64,000 nt of DNA, from positions 186,001-250,000 of the forward strand of contig JAQJVL010000534.1 in the NCBI GenBank assembly GCA_035578905.1, given 5' to 3'. This document shows, piece by piece, positions 46,683 to 57,729 of the stretch. A program made the translations under genes and the position numbers. The notes below the pieces were generated by a model. It saw only the letters and a list, made by a program, of their open reading frames with translations, was not told the origin of the DNA and did no database searches. The stretch comes from Stictocephala bisonia. Lineage: Eukaryota; Arthropoda; Insecta; Hemiptera; Membracidae. Within the stretch, counting starts at the first letter, position 1. Every line of letters begins with the position of its first letter.

Positions 46683-49116
46683 CAGGTAGTCCTCGTTATA
46701 CGCGGTCCCGATTTACGCGGTTTCGCTTATACGCAGATGGGCCGGACCCCCCCACCAACACCAACCCACCAACATTCCACATTCCTCAGGCGCGCCCCAC
46801 CCGTCTATCTGTCTCTTTCACTCGAGCACTGTTGTTTATTTATTCGCATTAGTGGTGTACAATTTACTTCTTGTGGTGTGGCATTGTGAACAATATTGTT
46901 GTGAGTTGTGTTTATAATGTCGGAAAACGTGAGAAGAAACAGATGGATGTAAGTAATAAACGTGTTAGACATTCTCTTTCTTTAGAAGTTAAACTTGAAG
47001 TTTTAAACTTCTCGATAAAGGGGAGCGTAAAAATTGATATCCACGAGTGATGGGCCTTCCAGAGTCCTCTATTTAGGACAATCCGATCAAACGCTGAAAC
47101 TATTCGTAAGAGTGTGCAGTCTTGTACAAATTTAAGTTTAGCACGTGTATCTAAGTCCAGATCTGATTCATGGAGAAAATGGAAAACTACTGTCAAACTG
47201 GATTGAACATTATAATCAGCTCCATGCACCCATTTCGATGGCAGTCATCCAAGAAAGCAAGTCATGTAGAGTCATGTAGAGAAAGCAAAGAGCTATCTAT
47301 ACAAGAAATTACTAAGGATGATCAAAACGCCCCAGACTTTAATTCAGTAAAGGGTGGTTTTGACCGTTTTCAAGGCACGCAACGCTTTTCACAGTTTAAA
47401 ATTAACAGGTGAGGCGGCATCGGCAGACAATGTAGGCCCTGAAACTTTTAAGGCATAACTTTTAAGGCTATAACTTTTAAAAATTTTATTGAAAAGGAGG
47501 GGTATACGGCCAAACAGGTTTTTAACCTTGACGAAACTGGCCTATTTTGGAAGCGAATGCCAAGCAAAACATTTATTTCTATTGAGGAGAAAACTGCTCC
47601 TGGATTTAAAGCTACTAAAGATCGCTGCACATTACTCTTTGGTGCAAATACTTCTGGGGATTTCAAACTTAAACCATTGATGGTTTACCATTCAGAAAAC
47701 CCCAGAGCACTAAAAGGCTGTGACAAATATATGTTGTCTGTATTGTGGAGGTCGAGTAAAAAAGGCTGGATGACGGGTAAAATATTTCATGATTATATTT
47801 CACTAGTGCCTGCAAAATGATTTCAAGTGTATTGCTATAAAGAAAAGATTCCTTTTAAAATTTTGATTCTGGTAGATAATGTTCCAAGCCACCCTCCTGA
47901 AATAGTGAAATAAATGAGAACATTAAAGTTATGTTTCTACCCCCAAACACTACGTCCATATTGCAGCCTATGGACCAAGGTGTTATTTCAGCTTTTAAAG
48001 CCAACTATCTTAAACATACATTTTCTTTACTGTTTTAAAACTTGTGATGCTGATGATAAATTATCTATTAAGGACTTTTGGAAACAGTTCAACATCAAAA
48101 TGGCTATTGATATCATAGGCAAAATCCTGGAATGAATTGAAACCTAAATGTATGAATGGTGTTTGGAAAAATTTGTGGCCAGAAATTGTCAAATATGATG
48201 TATAAATGACTGAAAATGTCAGAGACAACGTCAAAAGTTATTGTGGATATGGCACAGCGTGTGGGATTCACAGACGTAGATGAAGCGGTGTTGATGAATT
48301 GATTACACTACAAGAAGAGCTAAGTACCGAAGACCTATTAACAATAGAAGATGATAGGTTTTCTGAAGGATCCGATAAGGAAGAAGAACCTGAAAGTGTT
48401 AAAACCTTGACTAGTAAAGGAATGGCAGAGGCTTTCTGTATGATTAATAACGCTTTAAATTATTTTGAAGAGAACGACCCAGATGACACGAGGAGTGCTA
48501 AGGTTAAAAGGGAAGTTGAGAATGTGATTAAGTGTTATCGTGAACTATATAACAATAAATTAAAAACAACAACCCAGCTCTCGATTAAGACATTTTTTCT
48601 CCCAAACAGCTGAAAAGGTACAAAACACCTGGTAAGCAGACGTCAGACGTAAACGAAGCGGGGTAGTCTGACCCTCCCAGCCCAGTGGCAGGCACATCAA
48701 AAGATTGAACTACTGTATATGATGTACTTTTTTAGTTATGTACTGTACAGTACTTTTATTACTTTTTAATATTCTTTTCTCTTTGAATTTAATTTTTAAT
48801 TAAAGTAGGCCTATATACATTTATACTGTACGTTCTTATTTTGTTTGTTCATGTAGTAGTCAAATTTGAATTCAATAAAAGGTGTTGATGAATTATTATA
48901 GGCCTACATTTTTATTATATTTCCAAAACAATTAATTAATCTTTTGATAATCTTATGATATTGTAGTTTGAATTGCGTACAGTACTAATAAGCAGTAGGC
49001 CGGCCTGCTTTGGCTACAGTGGCGTAACCCGCTTTAGCTCCGACTCGTTATACGCGGTTTCGTTATAAGCGGCGCTTAGGCAGAACGTATCTACCGCGTA
49101 TAACGAGGACTACCTG
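46683..49116 (+). mobile_element. Tigger/pogo DNA transposon, full length
   Basis: Perfect 24-base terminal inverted repeats (starting CAGGTAGTCCTCGTTATACG) bound a 2434-bp element, flanked by TA on both sides (46681-46682 and 49117-49118), the standard pogo/Tigger duplication. Near each end the short motif TTATACGCGG or a close variant recurs two or three times (near 46697, 46723 and 46732 on the left; about 49046-49110 on the right), which could be multiple transposase-binding sites. The interior holds one broken transposase gene on the plus strand. Confidence 0.93.
46917..48666 (+). pseudogene. Tigger transposase (HTH plus DDE_1), frameshifted
   Basis: The ATG at 46917 is followed within a few codons by a frameshift into NKRVRHSLSLEVKLEVLN (psq-type helix-turn-helix). 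A CENP-B-like DNA-binding segment follows (about 47090-47400), with a short GTCATGTAGA duplication at 47263-47283. The DDE_1 domain is readable in pieces: NLDETGLFWKRMPSKTF with the first Asp at 47530-47532; [12 protein letters not shown] with the second at 47875-47877; and [13 protein letters not shown] with the third at 47973-47975. The acidic C-terminus (ELSTEDLLTIEDDRFSEGSD) runs to about 48613, with the original stop probably at 48664-48666 after a T-run indel. The element encoded a cut-and-paste transposase but is interrupted by several shifts and stops. Confidence 0.88.
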
Positions 49117-49119
49117 TAC

Positions 49120-49645
49120 AAAACATTATATAATTGCTAATAGTAGCGAATAGCCAGCAATATTTATAATAATATAAATAGAAGTATGCCAGCATACAAT
49201 CAACACAATCTGTGTTTTTTTATAAGAGTCTAACATATATGAACTAAATTTTATAGCAACTTGCATCGAAGTAAAAAGAGTAATTATGACTTTAACAAGT
49301 TTAAAAGTAATTTAAAAACATTTTTAGTAGTGTTAGATTCATTTGAGGGGTTTTTAACATACACACTAAGAAAATGCTACTACTTGTGATATAAGTAAGA
49401 TGTAATATGTATTATTGTTATATATTTTATGATAATATTATTAAATTTCCTAATATTGATCTCATCCATGTAACATTTGTTGTAATATAAATACAGATTC
49501 TATTCTATTCCATTAAGTTTACATTTTTTACACATCCTAAAAATATACCTAATAGTTTTTCATTTTACAACTTAACTTTTACACTTTTAATTCACAAGTT
49601 CTTTAATCTGAGATTTGTATTTATCTTTAAGATACAGGAAAATGA
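49120..49645. other. AT-rich intronic or intergenic DNA
   Basis: No feature was recognised. If the minus-strand exon chain is real, this is intron downstream of the exon at 49651-49838. Confidence 0.4.
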
Positions 49646-49650
49646 CTTAC

Positions 49651-49838
49651 TGAAATCATCGTCTTGATGAACTTTTTCAATATCTTCAACATCCTCGACT
49701 GGCAGTTTGTGTTTTTTCTTTTTAGAGCGGGAACTTGATATACTTGAACCACTCTCACCACTGCCACCCATGCACATCCTACTAATTGACAGCATGCCAG
49801 CAATAGCCTCTCTCGTTGACGGTGACGTTCTTCCACTC
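49651..49838 (-). CDS. Candidate host-gene exon C (minus strand)
   Basis: On the minus strand the exon follows an acceptor TTTTGACAG and ends at a consensus donor GTAAGT (49650-49645). It encodes SGRTSPSTREAIAGMLSISR, a Gly/Ser-rich stretch, the basic run SRSKKKKHK and an acidic end DVEDIEKVHQDDDF: the composition of a nuclear, chromatin-associated protein. The first base completes a codon left open by two bases in exon B (57570-57720), so phases match. The exon has no internal stops. The family is not firmly recognised. A C-terminal region of a KDM7/PHF8-type histone demethylase is a possibility that I hold weakly. A longer 111-codon frame covers the exon but runs through both splice sites. 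Confidence 0.5.
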
Positions 49839-50215
49839 CTGTCAAAATTGCTCACTGACAAACTGCTCAACTTTACTGACAAAAAGCAACACTTCCATGT
49901 AATGGATGCCAAAAGAAATTGTTTCAATAATTATCATGGATACTGTGTTGGCAAATCAATGAAAAACAAGGCTGGTTCATAAGAAGAGGAATGGGTTGGT
50001 TACAAATCTCATTTCAGTTATTCAGTTGAGCAACTATATTGTAAAACTCATACGCAATAAAGAGTTTTGGTGTTGTAACTACATGAACTACAGTACGTAT
50101 TGGAATTTTTCAGATAGGCGTAATGTCAGTTAAGATAATATAAAATACATTTACACTTCAAGGTAGGTTCACAAATTGTTGTTAAATTAATACATTTTAA
50201 TATTTTTTACAGAGT

Positions 50216-50228
50216 AAAAGTTTTTATG
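50216..50228. repeat. Target-site duplication, left
   Basis: AAAAGTTTTTATG, identical to 51857-51869. Confidence 0.75.
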
Positions 50229-51856
50229 AGGGAGACAAAGGTAGTTGGACATTTGCCATCATTATGTGAAAAATAACAATCACGACGTTTCGATTTGGTA
50301 AAACCCAAACCTTTTTCAAGTGCTAAAAAACTAAATTACATCTACACAAACATGTTATAAAACTACGTTCTTAAACTAATAACTTATCTACTTTAATAAT
50401 TATCTACATTTTAACCTAGATCCCTAGAATGGAGTACAACAAAATGATCTTCTACTCAATATTAAAAATATTAACAGGTTAAATTAATATAGCCAAATAG
50501 GCGCTGTCAAGGTCACGATATCAATGAAAATTGTAAAACACAATAAAATTAATATTCAAATCAGACTGAAATAAGATTACATTAACAAATCATAAATATA
50601 TGATACCTGAAAAACACAATTAATTTAAAATAACATTCAACACGCACAAAAAAATTATATATATGACCTGGAAGGACTGAGATACTAATAAAATTACATT
50701 TTAACCTGAAAAGACAACAATTATTAGGAATAAAACAATACCATAATCAAATATTACAAAATGATGAAGTCTTACGACCCGCAGTGACGATGGCGTCTAG
50801 ACGTCCCAGGTACGAAGTGAGGATGATACAATCCAAATGCAGTATCTACGAAGTTCCCTCCAAGGTGATAAAACACCGGGGACAAGACAAACATACACAC
50901 TACACTTCACAACAACCATACACAGACTGACGAGGTCAGGGACGTACGCTCCGAGATCGCCAAAAATGCGGTGACTCAGGTACGGGAATGGAGACTCATG
51001 GGGTGTTTAATTGTTTAGGTGCAGGTGGAGTAGGATTCTGGTTACACCCCATGAGTCTCCGTCCCCGTACCTGAGTCACCGCATTTTTGGCGATCTCGGA
51101 GCGTACGTCCCTGACCTCGTCAGTCTGTGTATGGTTGTTGTGAAGTGTAGTGTGTATGTTTGTCTTGTCCCCGTGTTTTATCACTTGGAGGGAACTTCGT
51201 AGATACTGCATTTGGATTGTATCATCCTCACTTCGTACCTGGGACGTCTAGACGCCATCGTCACTGCGGGTCGTAAGACTTCATCATTTTTGTAATATTT
51301 GATTATGGTATTGTTTTATTCCTAATAATTGTTGTCTTTTCAGGTTTAAAAATGTAATTTTATTAGTAGTCTCAGTCCTTCCAGGTCATATATATAATTT
51401 TTTTGTGCGTGTTGAATGTTATTTTAAATTAATTGTGTTTTTCAGGTATCATAATTTATGATTTGTTAATGTAATCTTATTTCAGTCTGATTTGAATATT
51501 AATTTTATTGTGTTTTACAATTTTCGTTGATATCGTGACCTTGACAGCGCCTATTTGGCTATATTAATTTAACCCTGTTAATATTTTTAATATTGAGTAG
51601 AAGATCATTTTGTTGTACTCCATTCTAGGATCTAGGTTAAAATGTAGATAATTATTAAAGAGATAAGTTTATTAGTTTAAGAACGTACTTTTATAACATG
51701 TTTGTGTAGATGTAATTTAGTTTTTAGCACTTGAAAAAGGTTTGGGTTTTACCAAATCGAAACGTCGTGATTGTTATTTTTCACGTAATGATGGCAAATG
51801 TCCAACTACCTTTGTCTCCCTCATCTGATACTCCATCATTAACAAATTTCAAAAAC
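50229..51856. mobile_element. 1.6-kb palindromic insertion, Penelope-like architecture
   Basis: Arms 50229-51005 and 51045-51823 are near-identical reverse complements around a ~40-base loop, and most differences are single-base indels. A 13-bp duplication flanks the unit, and a ~32-base tail (51825-51856) lies only on the right, just as in the Penelope-like pair at 33-36 kb. The outer parts of both arms carry CTTGAAAAA, a helix pairing GGTTTGG with CCAAATC, then GAAACGTCGTG, resembling the Penelope hammerhead-type motif. There is no RT or GIY-YIG sequence, so only terminal non-coding sequence is present. It is either a strongly 5'-truncated palindromic copy or a non-autonomous derivative. 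Confidence 0.75.
51700..51785 (+). ncRNA. Hammerhead-like motif in the right arm of the palindrome
   Basis: The motif at about 51729-51772 has a core-like TTGAAAAA, a seven-pair helix (GGTTTGG with CCAAATC, one wobble), GAAAC, then GTC and GT. The core departs from CTGANGA, and the base after GT is G, so self-cleavage is doubtful. The mirror copy is on the minus strand at about 50281-50324. Confidence 0.35.
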
Positions 51857-51869
51857 AAAAGTTTTTATG
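51857..51869. repeat. Target-site duplication, right
   Basis: AAAAGTTTTTATG, identical to 50216-50228. Confidence 0.75.
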
Positions 51870-52214
51870 TCAACCGTATTTTATTGTCAGCTACCAGGCA
51901 TTTTGTCTGATGATTAGGATTTTGAGATGGTATAACTGTGAAATTACCTCAGGCTATAGTAATCCAGCCTTGTGATACTACTGAGGACAGCAAAATTTAA
52001 TTAAATGTCAATATATTTCACTGTTGTGATCAATATAAGACCAAACCGTCAAAGAAACGTAATGAACGTATTCAGATTGGTATCAAACTTATGGAATCAG
52101 CTGTGACTACAAATCAGCTGATTTCATTGTAAACATGACAGGAGTGGGGAGGGGGCTTGAAGAGAGAGGAGACAGGTTGAGTAGTTGCTGATATAGGACA
52201 GGAAGGGTACCACC

Positions 52215-52680
52215 ATGGCAAGGAGTAGAAGACCAATGGAAGAAGGTCCGGACTACGGTGAGAGGTGAGGTATTAGCCCTACATTGGTATATAATCCAAA
52301 GGGATATTTAATATAACAATTCTGTCTTAATTTAATTCAAAAACTAATAGCACAATGTGAATTCTTGATCAGATATTAGACGGCAGTCACATGTTCCAGG
52401 AAGACTTTAATGTAAATTCACGATATATTTAAAGATTCTATTTGCTCAATTAATTGCATTTCAAGTTGGCTGTAATATAGATTAAAGCATTTAAAGAAAA
52501 AATTAATTAAATTGAAAACAGGAAGAGCACAGTATCGTAAGGCGACTGGCAGTAAAAAAATATTCACCACAACAGGCCAATGAAGTCACAATTACATTGG
52601 CAAAAGATACTGTTGATGTTGGGAACATCATTTATAATGTAACTATGGCAATGCCCCTTTTATCCTATAATCTGAAATAA
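52215..52680 (+). CDS. Candidate small two-exon gene
   Basis: Exon 1 (52215-52257) begins at an ATG in a textbook Kozak context (ACCACCATGG) and encodes MARSRRPMEEGPDY before possible donors GTGAGA (52258) or GTGAGG (52265). Exon 2 (52522-52680) follows an acceptor TTGAAAACAG. It is open for 52 codons in one frame, including KKYSPQQANEVTITLAKDTV and ending SYNLK. The two exons join in frame only if the seven-A run near 52551 is really six; otherwise the joined frame ends after about 20 codons. An AATCAGCTGATTT element upstream (52111-52123) and GC-rich sequence at 52140-52210 could be promoter. No protein family was recognised. It lies in an intron of the minus-strand candidate gene. Confidence 0.3.
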
Positions 52681-52887
52681 TGATTTTTACTTTACTTTTA
52701 CAATTTAATGATAACAATCTCACAAAGCATTCTACCCTAAGCACATAAAGTTGAGAAGAATGGTATTGATTGTTATATTTTATAAAAATATAAATTTAAC
52801 TATATGAGTGTTGTGAAAATGCTTTTAAGTTAAGAACAATGCAATATTTTTTAAAGATGTTATTGTGTATTTTATATTAATGATTGA

Positions 52888-53078
52888 AGTAACCCAGAAT
52901 TTTTCTGTTAATTCACTACCATAACCATAAATTAGTTTAACCTAACATAGCCAAACCAAACTAACGTAGCTAAACCTAACCAAACCTAGCATAACCTAAA
53001 CAAACCAAACATAACATAACTAAACCTAACCAAAGTAATGGTAGTGAATTTAACAGAAAGGTCCGTAACCCATTCTTA
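52888..53078. mobile_element. Small MITE with CCTAAC-like interior
   Basis: Ends of about 40 bases (52888-52930 and 53036-53078) are inverted: TTCTGTTAATTCACTACCAT on the left matches the complement of GTAGTGAATTTAACAGAAAG on the right, with a few mismatches. The ~105-base interior consists of irregular CCTAAC, CCAAAC and ACATAAC units. This is a DNA-transposon derivative or hairpin repeat. The interior resembles, but is not, telomeric CCTAA repeat. Confidence 0.55.
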
Positions 53079-53330
53079 TATACTTAAAAAACATCCTAGA
53101 CAAGTATTTTTATTATTTTTTTCAATAGAGTGCAATATTTTTCAATGCAGCAGCAGACTCACTGTTGACAAGAAATTTGTGTAAATACATGATTCTGATG
53201 TTGTAAAACAATAATATATCAGAAAATGTTCATTCACGCTATTTTTTTAATAGAACACTGTCTTCATGATATATGATGGAAAGGAATATGTTTATCTACC
53301 AGACAAACTTATTCCTTTCTATTATTTATA

Positions 53331-54818
53331 CAGGGTTGGGCAAAAGTCTGGAATATATTTATTAATTTCAAAACCATTGAAAGAAATGTAATGAAAAATT
53401 TTCAGTTATGTAGACGTCTCTATACCAAACATTTAGACATATTTTACTTATTTTTTCGCATAGCCAGGTGATGATGGCCCATGAAGGAAGTCTTAAAAAT
53501 GTTAAATGTAAGCCTACCTTCGAGTTATACCTCATTTTAGAGGTCTTTGTAAAACACAAGAATTCAAACCTGAGGTCAAAAGGATGACCCAGTCAGAAAA
53601 TACAGCCACTCAAAGAATTTAATGTCAGGGTTGGGCAAAAGTCTGGAATGTATTTATTAATTTTAAAACTATTAAAAGTTAAGTAATGAAACTTTGCAGT
53701 TATGTACATGTCCCAATACCAAACACATGGACATATTTACTTGTTTTTTTGTATATTCATGGGATAGCCCATGAAGGAATTCTTAAAAATTTTAAATGTA
53801 AGCCAACCTCGAGTTATACCTCATTTTAAAGGTCATTGTTTTTACAATACAAAAGTGCAAATGTGAGGTCAAAAGGATGACCCATTCACAAAATACAGCG
53901 ATTCAATGAATTGAATGTCATATTACTAATACTTCTCAGTTATTCTATTTATTTGACAGTTTCAGGCCCTTGTTGCTGAGTATGTTGTTGATTGTAACAA
54001 TCGATTGTGTTATAAAAATAGATATGATATTTAACTAAGATAAAAATAAGAAAAATTTTTTAAACACACTTTTGACAGTAGGTATACCTAAATATAGTTT
54101 AAGAATATTATTACAATAATTTGTTACTTATTTTTTGTAAAATTGAATTTCTCATATTCATTTAGATAAATTATAGCTCTATGCAGCATTAGATAATAAC
54201 TATCTCGCCTTTGTCCTCAGCAGTGTTAGGTATATGACATTAAATTCTTTGAGAGGCTATATTTTCTGACTGGGTCATCCTTTTGACCTCAGATTTGCAC
54301 TTTTGTATTTTACAAACAAAGACCTTTAAAATGAGGTATAGCTTAAGGTAGGCTTACATTTAAACATTTTAAGACTTCCTTCATGGACCATCCCCTGAAT
54401 ATGCTAAACAAGTAAAATATGTCTACATGTTTGATATAGTGACTTGTACATAACTACTAAGTTTCATTACTTTTCTTTTAATAGTTTTAAAATTAATAAA
54501 TACATTCCAGACTTTTGCCCAATCCTGACATAAATTCTTTGAGTAGCTGTATTTTCTGACTGGGTCATCCTTTTGACCTCAGGTTTGGACTCTTGTATTT
54601 TACAAACAAAGACCTTTAAAGTGAGGTATAACTCGAGGTAGGCTTACATTTAAAATTTTTAAGACTTCCTTTATGGGCCGTCACCTGGCTATGCGAAAAA
54701 CAAGTAAAATATGTCTAAATGTTTGGTATAGGGATGTTTACATACCTGTAAATTTTCATTACATTTCTTTCAATAGTTTTGAAATTAATAAATATATTCC
54801 AAACTTTTTATATGGACA
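53331..54818. mobile_element. Foldback element with two direct repeats in each arm
   Basis: The left arm (53331-53940) holds two ~300-base direct copies beginning CAGGGTTGGGCAAAAGTCTG (53331 and 53627). The right arm (54222-54818) holds two copies of the same unit in reverse, ending with complements of that phrase near 54527 and 54815. About 280 bases of unrelated AT-rich spacer separate the arms. Units share GGTCAAAAGGATGACCCA and AATGTAAGCC(T/A)ACCT blocks with about 10-15 percent divergence. No transposase is present. The far right end has lost the CAGGGTTGGGC terminus. No target-site duplication was found. Confidence 0.8.
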
Positions 54819-54996
54819 AGTAAGTTACTGTTAATATTTGTTAAACTATTAATTATATGAGATTGTGAAACAGAAATCAACTAATAAAAAATATAGTAAC
54901 ATTATACTTCTTCACAGGTAAATAAGGCATGTAAAATATTTGATATTCTACTCAATAACAATTGGAAATTTTTGAAGATAAAATTGTTTTATCATA

Positions 54997-56065
54997 CAGG
55001 TAGTCCTCGTTATACGCGGTAGATACGTTCGCCTAAGCGCGCGCTTATAACGAAAACCGCGTATAACGAGTCGGAGCTAAAGCGGGTTACGCCACTGTAG
55101 CCACAGCAGGCCGGCCTACTGCTTATTATACTGTACGCAATTTAAACTACAATATCATAAGATTATCAAAGATTAATTAATTGTTTTGGAAATATAATAA
55201 AAATGTAGGCCTATTATAGAATTATAATAGGCCTACATGAATATCAACACCTTTTATTGAATTCAAATTTGACTACTACATGAACAAACAAATAAGAACG
55301 TACAGTATAAATGTATATAGGTATATAGGCATACTTTAATTAAAAATTAAATTCAAAGAGAAAAGGATAATAATACAGTAAAAAAAAGTACTGTACCCGT
55401 ACATAACTAAAAAAGTACATCATATACAGTAGTTCAATCTTTTGATGTGCCTCCCACTGGGCTGGGAGGGTCAGACTGCCCGCCTTTGTTTACGTCTGAC
55501 GTCTGCTTTACCAGGTGTTTTGTACCTTTTCAGCTGTTTGGGAGAAAAATTTCTTAATCGAGAGCTGGTTGTTGTTTTTAATTTATTGTTATATAGTTCA
55601 CGATAACACTTAATCACATTCTCAACTTCCCTTTTAACCTTAGCACTCCTCGTGTCATCTGGGTCGTTTCTCTTAAAAATTTAATTTAAAGCGTTATTAA
55701 TCATACAGAAAGCCTCTGCCATTCCTTTACTAGTCAAGGTTTTTAACACTTTCAGGTTCTTCTTCCTTATCGGACCCTTCAGAAAACCTATCATCTTCTA
55801 TTGTTAATAGGTCTTCGGTACTTAGCTATTCTTGTAGTGTAATCAATTCATCAACATCCGCTTCATCTACGTCTGTGAATCCCACACGCTGTGCATATCC
55901 ACAATAACTTTTGACGTTTGTTCTGACATTTTCAGTCATTTCTACATCATATTTGACGATTTCTGGCCACAATGTGGAATGTTGGAATGTTGGTGGGGGG
56001 GTCCGACCCATCCGCGTATAAGCGAAACCGTGTAAATCGGGACCGCGTATAACGAGGACTACCTG
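54997..56065 (-). mobile_element. Tigger deletion derivative
   Basis: The same 24-base inverted repeats as the 46.7-kb element, flanked by TA (54995-54996 and 56066-56067). Total length is 1069 bp in minus orientation. Compared with the larger element, about 1.39 kb is missing between positions equivalent to 46778 and 48176. This removes the helix-turn-helix and the whole DDE domain, while the C-terminal acidic tail (TDVDEADVDELITLQE and beyond) and 3' UTR remain. The deletion joins the 5' region in phase to the tail, giving a 61-codon frame at 55826-56011 that is not a functional transposase. It could be mobilised only in trans. Confidence 0.92.
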
Positions 56066-56069
56066 TACT

Positions 56070-57560
56070 TATTTTTTATGCATTAGATTGGCTAATCATG
56101 TCAATTTTGGGTAATATTTTTAAAGGGGGCTAATAGATTTATTTGTTTTCAGTTCTTTATAACAATTATAATTTATTACAACAATAATTTATTAGATGGT
56201 TTATTTTACTAGGATCATTATGGAAGTCTAAGAAACTATATCTTATTGTTCACATGAAATTTTACAGAAAAGGGTTTTTTTACAAGTCGTGTATGAGAAT
56301 CTAATGACCCTGTGGTTAGATACAGAAACTTGTACCAACCGTCAGACGTATCCAAGACATTCATCTAGTTTTTGATGAAAATTCATTTGAAATCAACAGG
56401 GAAGTTAGTTGAAGAGGTGATTTTTCTGGATTTGAGTTAACCGGATGGAATAGATTGCAAGATGGGGTGATATGGTGTATATAAATCTTTTTGTAAACTC
56501 TCTAAATAATACATCATTGCATCAAATTTTAGGAGGACTATGTTAGACAACCCTGGAAGCTTAGCTAGTATAAAATGCCCTATTTAGTTAGACACAAAAT
56601 TATCAGCATGAACAACAATAGTTTACTAACCACACAGCAAGTTATTGATCTTGGGGCTGCGACTCAACTTAGTCTGGTGTGGGGCGGTATGGCCGGAATA
56701 TGGTGCGGGTAAAAATGCTTAGCCAAAGTGGGCAGAGGCAGAATGGAGTGGCCCAGGCCGGTTCACGTGCAGTGTGCGCCTTGTTTTAGTAAGAGTTTAA
56801 TTTAAGTTTGTCTGGGTTGCAGAGAAAGTTCTTTTAGGCATCTCTGCCATATTATGAATCATATTAATGAATACCTATTATGTTATTTTCAAGGAGGGTA
56901 TATCGTAGGAGACTGATAAAAAACACTGAGATACAAGTACCTATATTATAGTTTTCAAATTTCAAGTTTTCAATTTTTAACATTTCCATTGTTTTACGAA
57001 GTTTTTTGTCAAGAAAAGCCATATTATATACCATACTTTTCTATATGATATAGCAACTTACCTATATTCTGGATAGTTTTCACTAAAATTATATGTATTA
57101 TTATGAAATATCTTTATCAATCATTAATAAGTAAAAACATGGCAAAAATTTAATCTTTGCTTGTACTTTTCCTAGTTTTTAAGGTACATCTCCTTTTTAA
57201 TTCACAAACCATTGAAAATCATGTAATAAGATTAAATATGGATTTCAGAATTGTCTACAGCATTTATAATAAGTATCTGCTATTAGACTTGTATATAATA
57301 AGATGAATGGTTCATTAAAGAACTAATGTTTACCATATTCTAGCTGAACAAGATTTTTATTTTTCTACGAATATGCAACAGAAACTATATTAATAGACAA
57401 ACAGTTATGCTTAGCCATCTATAAAATTATTTAAACCCTTCATTTAATTATTTTACAAATTTATTTATTTCCAATAGTAACATAATTTAAGTATCCAAAT
57501 ATAAAATGATCTTGCTGTTCCTCATAGTACAATGTAAACATAATAACGATGAAATGTTTG
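56070..57560. other. AT-rich DNA with a GC-richer patch
   Basis: No gene was recognised. The patch 56640-56800 (GGTGTGGGGCGGTATGG and neighbouring sequence) is G-rich and unlike its surroundings but matched no family I know. The region would be intron of the minus-strand candidate gene. Confidence 0.4.
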
Positions 57561-57569
57561 TTCACTTAC

Positions 57570-57720
57570 TCAAGTTCTTCTATTCTGGGACTCTCATCTC
57601 TTGTGTAACCTGATGCTTTAAGCAGTTCATCAATTCCATTTTGGGTAGTTCAGAATTTTCATCAACAGTACTGAGATCATCATCACACTTTATACCTTTT
57701 AAATTCATTAATAAATTATC
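57570..57720 (-). CDS. Candidate host-gene exon B (minus strand)
   Basis: It has acceptor CTACTGTTTCAG and donor GTAAGTG (57569-57563). The exon encodes an acidic segment (NLKGIKCDDDLSTVD) and then NGIDELLKASGYTRDESPRI, ending EEL plus two bases that join the first base of exon C to give Glu. In the straight reading frame a TGA falls in the middle (near 57650). The frame on either side is consistent, and a pair of compensating one-base homopolymer errors (GG near 57659, AAAA near 57640) would remove the stop. Its first two bases complete a codon opened by the last base of exon A. A pseudogene remains possible. Confidence 0.5.
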
Positions 57721-57729
57721 TGAAACAGT

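Noticed and set aside
49592..49927. Single-exon gene of 111 codons
   Set aside because: The frame runs past a strong acceptor and a GTAAGT donor into low-quality sequence. The internal 188 bases as an exon explain it better.
50996..51211. Open frames on both strands at the centre of the palindrome
   Set aside because: They arise from mirrored sequence in the arms and have no protein family features.
52930..53036. Internal telomeric repeat (CCTAA)n
   Set aside because: Units are irregular mixtures of CCTAAC, CCAAAC and ACATAAC enclosed by inverted ends. They are not a regular telomere array.
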